DNA of 64,000 nucleotides. Origin: Nocardioides sp. LHD-245. GTDB lineage: Bacteria; Actinomycetota; Actinomycetes; Propionibacteriales; Nocardioidaceae. Below the pieces are notes generated by a model. That model did not search any database. It was not told the origin of the DNA and worked only from the letters and a program-made list of their open reading frames with translations. Numbering within the stretch: the first letter of the stretch is position 1; every line of letters starts with the position of its first letter. Positions 29,865 through 39,249 of this stretch are shown in pieces. The position numbers and the translations under genes were made by a program. The stretch covers positions 1 to 64,000 of the forward strand of contig NZ_JAVFWN010000009.1 in NCBI RefSeq assembly GCF_030929495.1, written 5' to 3'.

Positions 29865-29984
29865 CCGACAGACGCTATCGGGCGCGCGCCCGAGCGGCCC
29901 GGCCCGGCGGGTCCCGCACGACCGTCACCTCGTCGCCGACCCGGCCGGACGCGACGGCCACCCGGCCTGCTTGAATCGACGGCT

Positions 29985-30866
29985 ATGGCCACAGCAGCGC
30001 ACTGGATCGCGGGCGCCCGCGTCCGCACCCTCCCGGCGGCGGTCGCGCCGGTCGTCGTCGGCACCGCCGTCGCGGTGTACGACGACCACGGGGTCTGGTG
30101 GAAGGCGCTGCTCGCCGCCGTCGTCAGCCTGGCCCTCCAGGTCGGCGTCAACTACGCCAACGACTACTCCGACGGCATCCGCGGCACCGACGACGAGCGG
30201 GTCGGCCCGCTGCGCCTGGTCGGCTCCGGGCTCGCCGCCCCCAGCGCCGTGAAGCGCGCGGCCTTCCTGTCCTTCGGCGTCGCCGGCGTCGCCGGTCTCG
30301 TCCTCGCCGCCACGACCTCGTGGTGGCTGGTCCTCGTCGGCGCGCTCAGCGTCCTCGCGGCCTGGTACTACACCGGCGGCAAGAAGCCCTACGGCTACCT
30401 CGGGCTCGGCGAGGTCATGGTCTTCGTGTTCTTCGGCCTGGTCGCCGTCGTCGGCACCACGTGGGTGCAGACCGAGGCGTGGGGTACGCCGGGCTGGGCG
30501 TCGGTCGCCGCCGGTGCCGGAGTCGGGGCGCTGGCCTGCGCGATCCTGGTCGCCAACAACCTGCGCGACATCCCCACCGACCGCGTCGCCGGCAAGATGA
30601 CCCTCGCCGTGCGACTCGGCGAGCGTCGTACCCGGGGCTTCTACGCGCTCCTGGTCGCCGTCTCCGCGGCGGCCGTCGTGGTGCTCGCGGCGCTCACCAC
30701 CTGGTGGGCGCTGGTCGGGCTCGGCTTCCTCCTGCCCGGCGCCGCCGCCGCGCGCATCGTGCTCGGCGGGGCCCAGGGCCCGGCCCTCATCCCGGTGCTG
30801 CAGAAGACCGGTGTCGCCGAGCTGGCCTGGGCCGTGCTGGCCGGGGTCGGGCTCGTCCTGGGTTGA
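29985..30866 (+). CDS. menA: 1,4-Dihydroxy-2-naphthoate polyprenyltransferase
   Basis: A 293-residue UbiA-family membrane enzyme with eight or nine helices that attaches the polyprenyl tail to the naphthoate ring. The two Asp-rich loops are NDYSDGIRGTDDE and NNLRDIPTDRVAGKMTLAVRLG. It diverges from menE with 120 bases between. A TTGAAT box eight bases before ATG may be a -10 element. The lipid substrate may come from the synthase encoded at 3357-4379. Confidence 0.95.
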   Translation: MATAAHWIAGARVRTLPAAVAPVVVGTAVAVYDDHGVWWKALLAAVVSLALQVGVNYANDYSDGIRGTDDERVGPLRLVGSGLAAPSAVKRAAFLSFGVAGVAGLVLAATTSWWLVLVGALSVLAAWYYTGGKKPYGYLGLGEVMVFVFFGLVAVVGTTWVQTEAWGTPGWASVAAGAGVGALACAILVANNLRDIPTDRVAGKMTLAVRLGERRTRGFYALLVAVSAAAVVVLAALTTWWALVGLGFLLPGAAAARIVLGGAQGPALIPVLQKTGVAELAWAVLAGVGLVLG

Positions 30867-30904
30867 CCTCGTCGGCCGCCGGGTGGTTCGCCGGCCGCCG
30901 GAGC

Positions 30905-31168
30905 TCAGCCGTCCTCGTCCTCCTTGGACCGCATCTCCTCGTACTTCCGGGACATCCGGTCCGCGCGCCCCTCGACCTTGGCCGCGAAGGCGGAGCGCTG
31001 CCGCTCGAGCAGCACGTACGAGGCGACGCCGCTGACCAGGAAGGCGATCACGATGATCCACAGCACGTTGACCGAGTCGGCGACGAGCAGCCACACCCCC
31101 GCCACGAGGCAGAACGCGCCGACGAACAGGCCGGCTCGCAGGGCGGTGTAGACCCAGAACTCCTTCAC
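30905..31168 (-). CDS. Small DUF4229-type membrane protein
   Basis: An 87-residue protein with two hydrophobic helices (about residues 6-26 and 35-53) followed by a charged, probably cytoplasmic tail rich in Arg, Lys and Glu. Its shape and sequence match the actinobacterial DUF4229 family, function unknown. GTG start; TAGGCT at 31175-31180 (minus strand) ends six bases before it, a leaderless arrangement. It converges on menA and diverges from the small gene at 31251. Confidence 0.75.
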   Translation of the reverse strand: MKEFWVYTALRAGLFVGAFCLVAGVWLLVADSVNVLWIIVIAFLVSGVASYVLLERQRSAFAAKVEGRADRMSRKYEEMRSKEDEDG

Positions 31169-31250
31169 CCCACCAGCCTAGGCGCGGGCGGGTCGTCCGC
31201 CGTCATCGGGACCCACCACGAAGCAACCGGCGACCGCCTACTCTGGAGGG

Positions 31251-31490
31251 GTGAAGTTGTTGCTCGTCGTCCTCGTGTTCGCGGCGCTGACCTACCTCGC
31301 GGTCCGCTGGCTCCAGGACCACGGGTACGGCGACCAGCCCGCCCGCCGGCGTACGCCGAAGCCGAAGCCGCCGACTCGTCCGGTCGCACCGGACGACGAC
31401 GAGAGTTTCCTGCGCGATCTGGAATGGCGTCGCCGGCAGCAGGAGCGGCACAAGGACCAGCCGCAGCCACCGGACGCGCCCGACGCCTGA
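31251..31490 (+). CDS. Small single-pass membrane protein, unknown function
   Basis: A 79-residue protein with one N-terminal membrane helix (LLLVVLVFAALTYLAVRWL) and a Pro-, Arg- and Asp-rich soluble tail (FLRDLEWRRRQQERHKDQ). It is not recognised, but proteins of this shape commonly sit near the ccs/res cluster in actinobacteria. A GGAGGG lies directly against the GTG, too close for a ribosome binding site, whereas TACTCT at 31239-31244 ends six bases before GTG, so a leaderless start is more likely. TTG at 31257 is the alternative. Confidence 0.6.
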   Translation: MKLLLVVLVFAALTYLAVRWLQDHGYGDQPARRRTPKPKPPTRPVAPDDDESFLRDLEWRRRQQERHKDQPQPPDAPDA

Positions 31491-31512
31491 CCCGGCCTGA
31501 CCGCCGGCTCAC

Positions 31513-31559
31513 CGACCGGATTCGTCCTCAGAACCGCAGTTCTGCGACGAATCCGGTCG
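31513..31559. repeat. Palindromic hairpin at the convergent 3' ends (type E)
   Basis: CGACCGGATTCGTC (31513-31526) and its exact reverse complement (31546-31559) enclose a second inverted pair CAGAAC (31529-31534) and GTTCTG (31539-31544). The ccsB stop codon lies at 31528-31530 inside it, so the last codons of ccsB are part of the stem. It could end transcription from both sides although no U run follows. Confidence 0.65.
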
Positions 31560-32580
31560 TTGCGTCGACCACCCGCTCGGCCGCGTACGAGTGCTGGCTC
31601 GTGGTCGAGAAGTAGTTGATGCCGATGAAGTTGAACCACAGCGTGGCCATGCCGACCAGGGCGAGCATGGCGGCCTTGCGGCCCTTCCAACCGGCGGTGG
31701 CCCGGGCGTGGAGGTACCCGGCGTAGACGACCCAGGTGATGAACGCCCACACCTCCTTGGGGTCCCAGTTCCAGTAGCGCGACCACGCCTCGTGCGCCCA
31801 GATCGGTCCGGTGATGAGCACCGCGAAGGTCCACACCGGGAAGGCGAACGCGTGCACGCGGTAGGCCAGCCGGTCGAGGGCGTCCAGCCGGGGGACGCGG
31901 GCCAGCCAGCCGCCGAGCTCGGTGCCGGCGGCGGTGGCGCGACGCTCCGCGCGCATCCGGACGAGGTAGACGATCGAGACGATGCCGCCGAGGGTGAACG
32001 CGCCGGTGGCGATCACGGCGGACACGACGTGGATCACCAGCCACGGCGAGTTGAGCGACTCGGTCAGCGGCGCGACCGCGTCGTAGAGCCAGATCACCGC
32101 GACCATGAGCGTCGCGACCACGAAGCCGACGACGAGCGGGCCCATCCAGCCGAGCGCGAACTTCTTGTAGAGCACCAGGTAGAGCAGCGCGACGACGAAG
32201 GTGCCGGAGAGCGTGAACTCGTACATGTTGCCCCACGGGACCCGGTTGGGGTCGGCGGCCATGCCGCGCCCGACCAGGGCCACGAAGTGCGCCGCGCAGG
32301 CGATCGCCGTGAGCAGCAGGCCGAGGCGGCCCAGGAAGGCCACCCGCTGCGTACGCCGCGCGGCTGGTGCATCGGCGGCACCGGCCTCGTCCGCGCCCGC
32401 ACCCTCGACACCCGGGCCGGACGGACCGCCCGGCCCGCCCGCACCGACGAGCGCGCGCTCCGCGGCCGGCTGGCGCAGGGCGGCCCACTCGGCGAGGTAG
32501 ACGACCAGGGCGACGAAGTAGATGACGCCCGCCGCCCCCACGGCCTGGTTGCTCAGCGTCTCCCACGCGGTGTTGCTCAC
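31528..32580 (-). CDS. ccsB: Cytochrome c biogenesis protein CcsB (ResC type)
   Basis: A 350-residue membrane protein of System II cytochrome c maturation, with about eight helices and the heme-binding WWD-type motif WSRYWNWDPKEVWAFITW, plus conserved His residues in flanking helices. With ResB it exports heme and attaches it to apocytochrome c outside the membrane. A hydrophilic insert (about residues 38-75) separates the first helices. GTG start overlaps the resB stop (GTGA). Confidence 0.94.
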   Translation of the reverse strand: MSNTAWETLSNQAVGAAGVIYFVALVVYLAEWAALRQPAAERALVGAGGPGGPSGPGVEGAGADEAGAADAPAARRTQRVAFLGRLGLLLTAIACAAHFVALVGRGMAADPNRVPWGNMYEFTLSGTFVVALLYLVLYKKFALGWMGPLVVGFVVATLMVAVIWLYDAVAPLTESLNSPWLVIHVVSAVIATGAFTLGGIVSIVYLVRMRAERRATAAGTELGGWLARVPRLDALDRLAYRVHAFAFPVWTFAVLITGPIWAHEAWSRYWNWDPKEVWAFITWVVYAGYLHARATAGWKGRKAAMLALVGMATLWFNFIGINYFSTTSQHSYAAERVVDATTGFVAELRF

Positions 32581-34196
32581 GACTGCCTCACGATCTCGGA
32601 TGCCTCCTGGAGCTGCGACAGAACGGCGGTGAGGATCTCGTCCATCTCGCCGTTGCCGGAGCGATCGAGTACGGCGACCTCGACCCGAGTGCCGCCGGTT
32701 CCGTCCATTGTGCCCGCGCCCGCGTCCGCGGGATCACCAGGGTCGCCGAGGTCGGCCGGGACGGCCCGCACCCACACCCGGCGCGGCCGGATGAACAGCG
32801 AGCAGCACAGGCCGATCAGGGCCAGGATCACGCCGAGCAGCGCGACCTCCTTGCCGGGCGTCTGGCTGATCTGCACCCGGATCCAGGGGTCGACCCCCTC
32901 GAAGGTGACCGAGCCGAGCCCGTCGGGCAGCTCGACGGTGTCCCCGATCTGGAGGTCGACCCGCAGCGGCTTGCCGTCGGCCTTGGTGATCGGCGTGGCC
33001 TTGGCCTTGTCGAGCACGTAGTAGGACTGGGAGCGGCCGTCGTCGAGCCCCAGGTCGCCGGTGTAGGCCTGCATCGACAGTGTCGGGTTGAGGTCGTCGC
33101 CGAACACCGTGACCGGATTGCCGTCGACCATCTCGAAGGTCGGGAAGAACAGGCCGTCCAGCCCGATCTGCCCCGGCTTCGCGCCCGGCGCCTTCACCAC
33201 GCCGTACGACAGGAAGCTCGCGTCGCGCGGCAGGAAGACCCGGGGTCCGGTCGCGACGACGTCGTCGTTCCCGTCCCGCACCGTGATCACCGGGGCGTAC
33301 CCGTGGCCGATCAGGAAGACGTCGGTGCCGTCGAGCTCCAGCGGGTGGTTGACCCGGAGGCTGTACTCCCTCGGCTCACCGTCCCCCACCCGATAGGTCA
33401 GCGCGGCCTCGAACTTGCGGGCCTGGCCGAAGCGCGGGCCGTCCTTGAGCCAGTCGACGGAGAAGTCGTCGACGGTGAACCGGAAGTCCTTCATCTGGCT
33501 CTGACGGAACAGGCCGCCGGGCTTGAAGTCGTCGTACTGCGTGAGGGTGTTGCTGAAGGTCTTGCCCTCGACGATGATCACGCCGCCCTGGTAGCCCCAC
33601 AGGCCGCCCATCGCGACGCCGGCGAGCACGATCAGCAGGGAGAGGTGGAAGACCAGGTTGCCGGCCTCCCGGATGTAGCCGCGCTCGGCGGCGACGTAGT
33701 CGTCCCCGTCACCCGACCGCCGCAGCCGGTGCCGGCGGCCGAGCACGGAGCGCGCCCGGTCGAGGACCTCGGCCGGCGCGAGGTCCGTGGTGTACGACGC
33801 CTGCACCGGCATCCGGCTCAGATTGCGGGGTGCCTGCGGGGGCTGAGCGCGCAGGGCGCGGTAGTAGACGAGCAGGCGCGGGATGATGCAGCCCACGAGG
33901 GAGAGCACGAGGAGCAGGTAGATCGCCGAGAACCACGGCGAGCTGTAGACCGAGAACAGGTCGAGCTTCTCGTAGACCGGGGTGAGCTTGGGGTGCTCGT
34001 CCTTCCACCGGGTGACGGCGAGGGAGTCGACGTCGGCCTGCGGGATCACCGAGCCGGGGATCGCGGCGAGCGCGAGCAGCAGGAGGAGCAGCAACGCCGT
34101 CCGCATCGAGGTGACCTGCCGCCACATCCAGCGCAGCAGCTCGCGCGCGGTCAGCTCGCCCGGCCGACGCGCGGGGTCCGGTCGTCCTGCGCTCAT
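32577..34196 (-). CDS. resB: Cytochrome c biogenesis protein ResB
   Basis: A 539-residue System II protein. Three helices lie in the first half (MRTALLLLLLLALAAIPGS, AIYLLLVLSLVGCIIPRLL, LVFHLSLLIVLAGVAMG), then a large external domain, then a final helix (VALLLGVILALIGL-like, here VALLGVILALIGLCCSLF). It partners CcsB. ATG at 34196 overlaps the ccdA stop (ATGA); reading upstream only gives a shadow of ccdA. Confidence 0.93.
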   Translation of the reverse strand: MSAGRPDPARRPGELTARELLRWMWRQVTSMRTALLLLLLLALAAIPGSVIPQADVDSLAVTRWKDEHPKLTPVYEKLDLFSVYSSPWFSAIYLLLVLSLVGCIIPRLLVYYRALRAQPPQAPRNLSRMPVQASYTTDLAPAEVLDRARSVLGRRHRLRRSGDGDDYVAAERGYIREAGNLVFHLSLLIVLAGVAMGGLWGYQGGVIIVEGKTFSNTLTQYDDFKPGGLFRQSQMKDFRFTVDDFSVDWLKDGPRFGQARKFEAALTYRVGDGEPREYSLRVNHPLELDGTDVFLIGHGYAPVITVRDGNDDVVATGPRVFLPRDASFLSYGVVKAPGAKPGQIGLDGLFFPTFEMVDGNPVTVFGDDLNPTLSMQAYTGDLGLDDGRSQSYYVLDKAKATPITKADGKPLRVDLQIGDTVELPDGLGSVTFEGVDPWIRVQISQTPGKEVALLGVILALIGLCCSLFIRPRRVWVRAVPADLGDPGDPADAGAGTMDGTGGTRVEVAVLDRSGNGEMDEILTAVLSQLQEASEIVRQS

Positions 34197-34954
34197 ATCG
34201 AGACCTGGAAGTTCTGCACGAGCTGCAGCTGCATCCACTGCACGAGGTGGCCCCACCACCCGGTGAGCATGAGGACGCCGATCAGGATCAGGAAGGCGCC
34301 GCCGATCCGCATCACCCACTTCTGGTGACGCCGGACGAACCCGGTCACCGCGAGCGTACGGCGGTAGGCGAGTCCGGCGACGATGAACGGGATGCCGAGG
34401 CCGAGGGCGTAGGCCAACGACAGCAGGGCGCCGCGCATCGCCGTCGCGTCGACGAAGGTCAGGTTGACGATGACGCCGTAGGTCGGGCCGACACAGGGCT
34501 GCCAGCCGATCGCGAACAACGCGCCGAGCAGCGGCGCGGCACCGAGGCCGACGGCCGGGATCCGGTGGACGCGCAGGTCGCGCTGCAGCCACGGCAGCGC
34601 GCCGGCGAAGACCAGGCCGAGCACGATCAGGACCACTCCGAGGCCCATCTGGATCTCGTCGTCCCAGCGCCGCAGGGACCGGCCGACCGAGCCGAAGGCG
34701 GCGCCCATCAGCACGAAGACCACCGCGAAGCCCAGCACGAACAGCACCGAGCCCAGCAGCATCCGGCCGCGCCGCCTGCCGGCCTCGCCGGAGACGATGT
34801 CGGCGCCGGACAGGCCGGTCGCATAGGACAGATAGCCCGGGAGGAGCGGCAGCACGCACGGGGAGAAGAAGGAGACGAGCCCGACGAAGACGGCGATGGG
34901 CACCGCGAGGCCGAGCGAGCCGGCGACCGCCTGCTCCTGGAACCAATCAACCAT
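34193..34954 (-). CDS. ccdA: Thiol-disulfide interchange protein CcdA
   Basis: A 253-residue membrane protein with six helices that carries electrons from cytoplasmic thioredoxin to ResA. The two redox cysteines are in SFFSPCVLPLLPGYLSY and GWQPCVGPTYG. It overlaps resA by eight bases and resB by four. Confidence 0.95.
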   Translation of the reverse strand: MVDWFQEQAVAGSLGLAVPIAVFVGLVSFFSPCVLPLLPGYLSYATGLSGADIVSGEAGRRRGRMLLGSVLFVLGFAVVFVLMGAAFGSVGRSLRRWDDEIQMGLGVVLIVLGLVFAGALPWLQRDLRVHRIPAVGLGAAPLLGALFAIGWQPCVGPTYGVIVNLTFVDATAMRGALLSLAYALGLGIPFIVAGLAYRRTLAVTGFVRRHQKWVMRIGGAFLILIGVLMLTGWWGHLVQWMQLQLVQNFQVSI

Positions 34955-35528
34955 CGGACTCCGCCAAAGTGTCCTCCACGACCGCGGTCAGGGTCGTCTT
35001 GGACGGGATCGGGCCGTTGATGAGCGCGGCGACCCGGCCGGACCTGTCGAGCACCACCGTCGCCGGCATGGCGGGAGGCACGTACCGGCCCAGGCCCCGC
35101 AGGGTCTCGCTGCCGGGGTCGTAGAGCGAGGGGTAGTCGACCCCGCGGTCGCGCTCGAACGCCGCGGCGTCCTCCGGCGCCAGATCCCGGATGTTGATGC
35201 CGACGAAGGCGACCTGATCGGGCTGCTCCTCGGCGAACTCCTTGTCGGCATCGACGAGCATCGGCATCTCGGTGCGGCACGGCCCGCAGCCGGACCACCA
35301 CACGTTGAGGACGACGACCTTGCCGCGCAGGTCCGTCAGGTCGAGTGCCTCGTCCTGGATGGTGGTGCCGCTGATCTCGACCGGGTCCTCCCGGTCGGCG
35401 GCCTTGACCGAGACCACCTTGCCGTCACCGGAGATGTAGTCGAGATCGCCGGTCCCCCCGACGCTGCTGCAGGCGGTCGTCACGAGGAGGGCGGCGAGCA
35501 GCAGAGCGGCACGGACGAGGGGTCTCAT
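34947..35528 (-). CDS. resA: TlpA/ResA-like thiol-disulfide oxidoreductase lipoprotein
   Basis: A 193-residue exported thioredoxin-fold protein. The N-terminus is a lipoprotein signal with lipobox VTTAC (Cys about residue 20). The active site is WWSGCGPCRTEMPML (CGPC), followed by GINIRD and the cis-Pro region YVPPAMPATVV. It keeps the heme-binding cysteines of apocytochrome c reduced. ATG overlaps the stop of the upstream histidine phosphatase (ATGA). Confidence 0.92.
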   Translation of the reverse strand: MRPLVRAALLLAALLVTTACSSVGGTGDLDYISGDGKVVSVKAADREDPVEISGTTIQDEALDLTDLRGKVVVLNVWWSGCGPCRTEMPMLVDADKEFAEEQPDQVAFVGINIRDLAPEDAAAFERDRGVDYPSLYDPGSETLRGLGRYVPPAMPATVVLDRSGRVAALINGPIPSKTTLTAVVEDTLAESDG

Positions 35529-36220
35529 GCCGAGGGTGTCCCCTCGGGCCGGTTCTCCTCGGGGGCGTCACCGGCGGAGAACGGCGCCGCGATGTCACCG
35601 GTCGGGATCAGGTCGATCGCCGGCTCGGCGTACGAGATCTCGACCAGCTCCTCGCCGGCGAACCCGAAGGAGGTGATCGAGCACAGCGTGCACTGCCGCT
35701 TGCGCGGGTCGTGGAGGAAGGAGCGCTTCTCGGCGGCCAGGCGCGTGGTCCAGATCGGCAGCTGGTGGGAGACGAGCACCGCCTCGTGGCCGGTGGCGTC
35801 GCGCCGGGCGTCGTGGACGGCGGCCATCATCCGCTCGACGATCGCCCGGTAGGGCTCGCCCCACGACGGCCGGAAGGGGTTGTAGAGGTGGCGCCACAGC
35901 AGGGGGTTGCGCAGCGCGTTGTTGCCCTTGCCGAAGGTCATCCCCTCGAACCTGTTCTCCGACTCGATGACGCGTGCCTCGCGGCCGACCTCGAGCCCGA
36001 GCGCGGCAGCCAGTGGCGCGGCGGTCTCCTGCGCGCGCTCCAGCGGCGAGGACCGGATCAGGGCGATGTCGTTGCCTTTCAGCGCCTCGGCGACCCGGTC
36101 GGCCATCGCGCGGCCGCGAGCGGAGAGGTGGAAGCCGTCGCGGCGGCCGTAGAGGACGCCCTGGGGGTTGTGGACCTCGCCGTGGCGGACCAGGTGGACG
36201 ATCGTGTCGGGGGTGCTCAT
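35525..36220 (-). CDS. Histidine phosphatase family protein
   Basis: A 231-residue cytoplasmic protein of the phosphoglycerate mutase-like superfamily, with the catalytic HLVRHGEV near residue 10, a second Arg in [11 protein letters not shown] and the later [11 protein letters not shown]is. The substrate is not known; similar genes are regularly placed between hemL and resA in actinobacteria. It overlaps hemL and resA by ATGA junctions, so its dose is tied to heme and cytochrome c synthesis. Confidence 0.88.
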   Translation of the reverse strand: MSTPDTIVHLVRHGEVHNPQGVLYGRRDGFHLSARGRAMADRVAEALKGNDIALIRSSPLERAQETAAPLAAALGLEVGREARVIESENRFEGMTFGKGNNALRNPLLWRHLYNPFRPSWGEPYRAIVERMMAAVHDARRDATGHEAVLVSHQLPIWTTRLAAEKRSFLHDPRKRQCTLCSITSFGFAGEELVEISYAEPAIDLIPTGDIAAPFSAGDAPEENRPEGTPSA

Positions 36221-37539
36221 CGGTCGCCTCCGTGGCTCGCGGCGGCGGCGCGGGCGGCCGAGGGCAGGGCGTCGAGGACCTGCTGGACGGCCCGGTCGTC
36301 GTGGGACGAGGAGACGAACCAGGCCTCGAACGCCGACGGGGGCAGGTGCACGCCCTGGTCGAGCATCGCGTGGAAGAGCGCGGCGTACGCCGGCACGTCG
36401 GTGCCCTGCGCCTGCGCGAAGCTCGTCACCGGGTCCTCGGTGAGGAACACCGAGAACATCGACCCGGTCGACTGGATGACGTGCGGCAGCCCCGCGGCGG
36501 TGAACGATGCGGCGATCCCGGCTCGCACCGCGTCAGCGACGACGTCGAGGCGGGCATAGACCTCGTCGGTGGCGGCGGTCAGCGTGGCGAGGCCGGCGGC
36601 GGTCGCGACGGGGTTCCCGGCGAGCGTGCCCGCCTGGTAGACGGGGCCCTCGGGCGCGAGGTGGGCCATCACGTCGGCGCGGCCGCCGAACGCGGCGGCG
36701 GGGAAGCCGCCACCCATCACCTTGCCGAAGGTCATCAGGTCGGGGGCCCAGCCCTCGACGGCGCCGTCGGTGCCCCACTGGCCGGCCGCCGAGACCCGGA
36801 AGCCGGTCATCACCTCGTCGCTGACGAACAGCGCGCCGTGCGCCCGGCAGGTCTCCGCGAGGAACCGGTTGAACCCCGGCGCCGGCGGGACGACGCCCAT
36901 GTTGCCCGGCGCGGCCTCGGTGATCAGGCAGGCGATCCGGTCGCCGTGCTCCGCGAACGCCGCGGCGACCGCCTCGCGGTCGTTGTAGGGCAGCACCAGG
37001 GTCAGCGCCGTCGAGCTGGCCGGCACGCCCGGTGTGCCGGGGATGGAGAAGGTGGTCAGGCCCGACCCCGCCGCGGCGAGGAGCGAGTCGACGTGGCCGT
37101 GGTAGCAGCCGGCGAACTTGACCACGACGTCGCGGCCGGTGAACCCGCGCGCGAGCCGGATCGCCGACATGGTCGCCTCGGTGCCGGACGAGACCAGGCG
37201 CAGCCGCTCGACCGGGGTGCGCGCCACGATCGCCTCGACGAGGGCGACCTCACCCTCCGTCGGCGTCCCGTACGACGTCCCGCGGCTCACCGCCGCCTGG
37301 ACCGCCTCGATGACCGCGGGGTGCCCGTGGCCGAGCAGCATCGGCCCCCAGGAGCAGATCAGGTCGACGTACTCGTTGCCGTCGACGTCGGTCAGCCACG
37401 GCCCCGCCGCCGACCGGATGAAGCGGGGCGTGCCGCCGACCGCGTTGAACGCGCGGACCGGGGAGTTGACGCCGCCGGGGGTCACCTCACGCGCCCGGGC
37501 GAAGAAGGCCTCGGAGGTGGATGTCGGGAGTGCGGACAC
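36217..37539 (-). CDS. hemL: Glutamate-1-semialdehyde 2,1-aminomutase
   Basis: A 440-residue PLP enzyme that makes 5-aminolevulinate in the C5 heme pathway. It has [25 protein letters not shown], the PLP-binding DEVM and the Schiff-base lysine in [11 protein letters not shown] (about K273). GTG at 37539 is chosen because the alignment to the family starts there and a GACAAT box ends six bases upstream (37546-37551), the same spacing as at hemB. It leads the hemL-phosphatase-resA-ccdA-resB-ccsB run. Confidence 0.95.
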   Translation of the reverse strand: MSALPTSTSEAFFARAREVTPGGVNSPVRAFNAVGGTPRFIRSAAGPWLTDVDGNEYVDLICSWGPMLLGHGHPAVIEAVQAAVSRGTSYGTPTEGEVALVEAIVARTPVERLRLVSSGTEATMSAIRLARGFTGRDVVVKFAGCYHGHVDSLLAAAGSGLTTFSIPGTPGVPASSTALTLVLPYNDREAVAAAFAEHGDRIACLITEAAPGNMGVVPPAPGFNRFLAETCRAHGALFVSDEVMTGFRVSAAGQWGTDGAVEGWAPDLMTFGKVMGGGFPAAAFGGRADVMAHLAPEGPVYQAGTLAGNPVATAAGLATLTAATDEVYARLDVVADAVRAGIAASFTAAGLPHVIQSTGSMFSVFLTEDPVTSFAQAQGTDVPAYAALFHAMLDQGVHLPPSAFEAWFVSSSHDDRAVQQVLDALPSAARAAAASHGGDR

Positions 37540-37637
37540 CGCGCCATTGTCGCCGATGGGTCCCAACGACCCGTCATCGCCGTCGGTCTTTGTGCGTGAG
37601 GCCCATAGCACGTCCCCCGAGTTGTGCGCGGGATCAT

Positions 37638-37698
37638 GTGACACCCGTAACGTCGGTGTGTCACGATTCGTTGACTCAGTGCACAGGTGGGCACTGAG
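37638..37698 (+). promoter_or_regulatory. Two inverted repeats in the leader of the lytic transglycosylase gene
   Basis: GTGACAC (37638-37644) pairs with GTGTCAC (37658-37664), and CTCAGTGC (37675-37682) with GCACTGAG (37691-37698). They lie 50 to 110 bases before the start codon. TTGACT at 37671-37676 could be a -35 box but no -10 follows at the right distance. They could be an operator and an mRNA hairpin; nothing decides this. Confidence 0.4.
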
Positions 37699-37748
37699 GG
37701 AGAGCCCACGCGATGGGGCCACTCGTGGCCAGGGGAGAGAGTCAAGAC

Positions 37749-38972
37749 ATGTCGAGGAAGCGTCTGGGGCGGCTGCAGCGCGTCGCCACCATCATTCCGC
37801 TCGCTCTGCTGTCGGCAGCCTGGACCGCCTCGGTCGCCGGCATCGGTGGCATCGGCTCGCCCGTCCAGGCCGCCGAGACGCCCGGTCAGGTCACCGACGG
37901 CACCAGCGTGCCGGAGGAGTCGATCGACGACCCCGCGAGCCTCTCGGACCCGGCCTCGGTCGAGGGCCTCGAGGACGGCAACGAGGCGGGCATCGTCTCC
38001 GCCGCGTCGACCAACGCGATCCCCGCCGCGGCCCTCGCCGCCTACCAGCGCGCCGAGACCGTCATCAACTCGGCCGACGAGTCCTGCAACATCACCTGGC
38101 AGCTGATCGCCGCGATCGGCCGCGTGGAGTCCAACCACGGTCGCTTGGGCGGCAACGTCCTCGACAACGACGGCGTCGCCACCCCCGGCATCTACGGCCC
38201 GGCGCTCGACGGCCAGAACGGCGTCAAGGCGATCTCCGACACCGACGCGGGCGTCTACGACAACGACACCCAGTGGGACCGCGCGGTCGGGCCCATGCAG
38301 TTCATCCCCTCGACCTGGCAGGTCGTGGGTGTCGACGCCGACGACGACGCCGCCCGCAACCCTCAGGACATCGACGACGCGGCCCTCGCCGCCGCGGTCT
38401 ACCTCTGCTCCGGCGACGGCGACCTCTCCACGGTGGTCGGCCAGCGCGCCGCGGTCTACCGCTACAACCACAGCCAGGCCTATGTCGATCTGGTCCTGAA
38501 GATCATGAACGCCTACCTCGAGGGCGACTTCACCTCGGTCCCGAACAACGCGACCGCCGCCGGCTACGTCGTGCCGGAGCCGCCGAGCTTCGACGTCCGC
38601 AGCCCGGGCACGATCAAGAAGGACAAGGGCTCGAAGGGCTCGACCACCACCGGCACTCCCAGCGCCGACCCGACCGTCCCGGCGCCGCCCGCCGGTGCCG
38701 GCAACGGGGGCAACGGAGGCAACGGGGGCGAGAAGCCCACCCAGCCCAAGCCCGGCACGCCGTCGGCCCCGGCGCTCCCGGCTCCGCTCGACGACGTCGT
38801 CACCGGTGTCGACGAGGGCGTCGGCGCGGTCACCTCGAACGTGATCAGCGGTGTCCTCGGCCTGCTCACCAAGCAGGAGGCTGCCGCCGCCTGCCAGAAG
38901 GAGTTCCCGAAGCTCACCCAGACGGTGCAGCTGTTGAACTGCCTGCTGAGCTACGGCCTCAAGACGCCGTAG
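37749..38972 (+). CDS. Secreted lytic murein transglycosylase
   Basis: A 407-residue exported enzyme that cleaves peptidoglycan glycan strands. A signal peptide spans about residues 1-38 (hydrophobic [20 protein letters not shown], cleavage near VQAAE). The SLT-like domain lies at about 95-250 with the catalytic Glu in [10 protein letters not shown], then [12 protein letters not shown] and YRYNHS, as in actinobacterial MltB-type enzymes. A Gly/Asn/Pro-rich linker follows, and a conserved-looking C-terminal piece with two Cys (AACQKEF, LLNCLL). ATG at 37749 is preceded by AGGGGAGAGAG and starts the signal peptide, so it is preferred to an upstream ATG at 37713. Confidence 0.9.
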   Translation: MSRKRLGRLQRVATIIPLALLSAAWTASVAGIGGIGSPVQAAETPGQVTDGTSVPEESIDDPASLSDPASVEGLEDGNEAGIVSAASTNAIPAAALAAYQRAETVINSADESCNITWQLIAAIGRVESNHGRLGGNVLDNDGVATPGIYGPALDGQNGVKAISDTDAGVYDNDTQWDRAVGPMQFIPSTWQVVGVDADDDAARNPQDIDDAALAAAVYLCSGDGDLSTVVGQRAAVYRYNHSQAYVDLVLKIMNAYLEGDFTSVPNNATAAGYVVPEPPSFDVRSPGTIKKDKGSKGSTTTGTPSADPTVPAPPAGAGNGGNGGNGGEKPTQPKPGTPSAPALPAPLDDVVTGVDEGVGAVTSNVISGVLGLLTKQEAAAACQKEFPKLTQTVQLLNCLLSYGLKTP

Positions 38973-38989
38973 TCACCCCGCATCAGCCG

Positions 38990-39037
38990 CGAGAGCCCCG
39001 GACCGACCCCCCAGGTTTCCGGGGCTCTCGTCTTTCC
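38990..39037 (+). terminator. Rho-independent terminator after the transglycosylase gene
   Basis: CGAGAGCCCCGG (38990-39001) and CCGGGGCTCTCG (39019-39030) form a perfect 12-bp stem with a 17-base loop, followed by TCTTTCC. It lies 17 bases after the stop codon. Confidence 0.85.
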
Positions 39038-39249
39038 GCGGTCCGAGCGCAGCGAGGGCCGGGCGGCGAGCTCGATCTCCGACCCGCTCGGCCCCAACGA
39101 CTCGTCGTGCCGCCGGGTCGGCGGTGGTGGCGCCGGACTCGACCGCGTGGCCGGCAGCGGGGCGGACGCGCGCAGCGCATCGAGCGAAGCCCGCGGTCCG
39201 AGCGCAGCGAGGGCCGGGCGGCGAGCTCGATCTCCGACCCGCTCGGCCC
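39036..39249. repeat. 59-bp direct repeat flanking a spacer beside hemB
   Basis: The sequence at 39036-39094 is repeated without change at 39191-39249 (offset 155). The second copy runs into the hemB stop codon (39249-39251). The spacer at 39135-39182 is itself related to 55141-55190: the first 25 bases are identical and the rest differs by a few changes and a two-base gap. No gene is seen in this 275-base stretch. Confidence 0.8.

Noticed and set aside
37600..37748. Possible cyclic-di-AMP (ydaO-type) riboswitch before the lytic transglycosylase gene
   Set aside because: Actinobacterial cell-wall hydrolase genes often carry this riboswitch, but the conserved words of its core could not be found here; only two simple inverted repeats are present.
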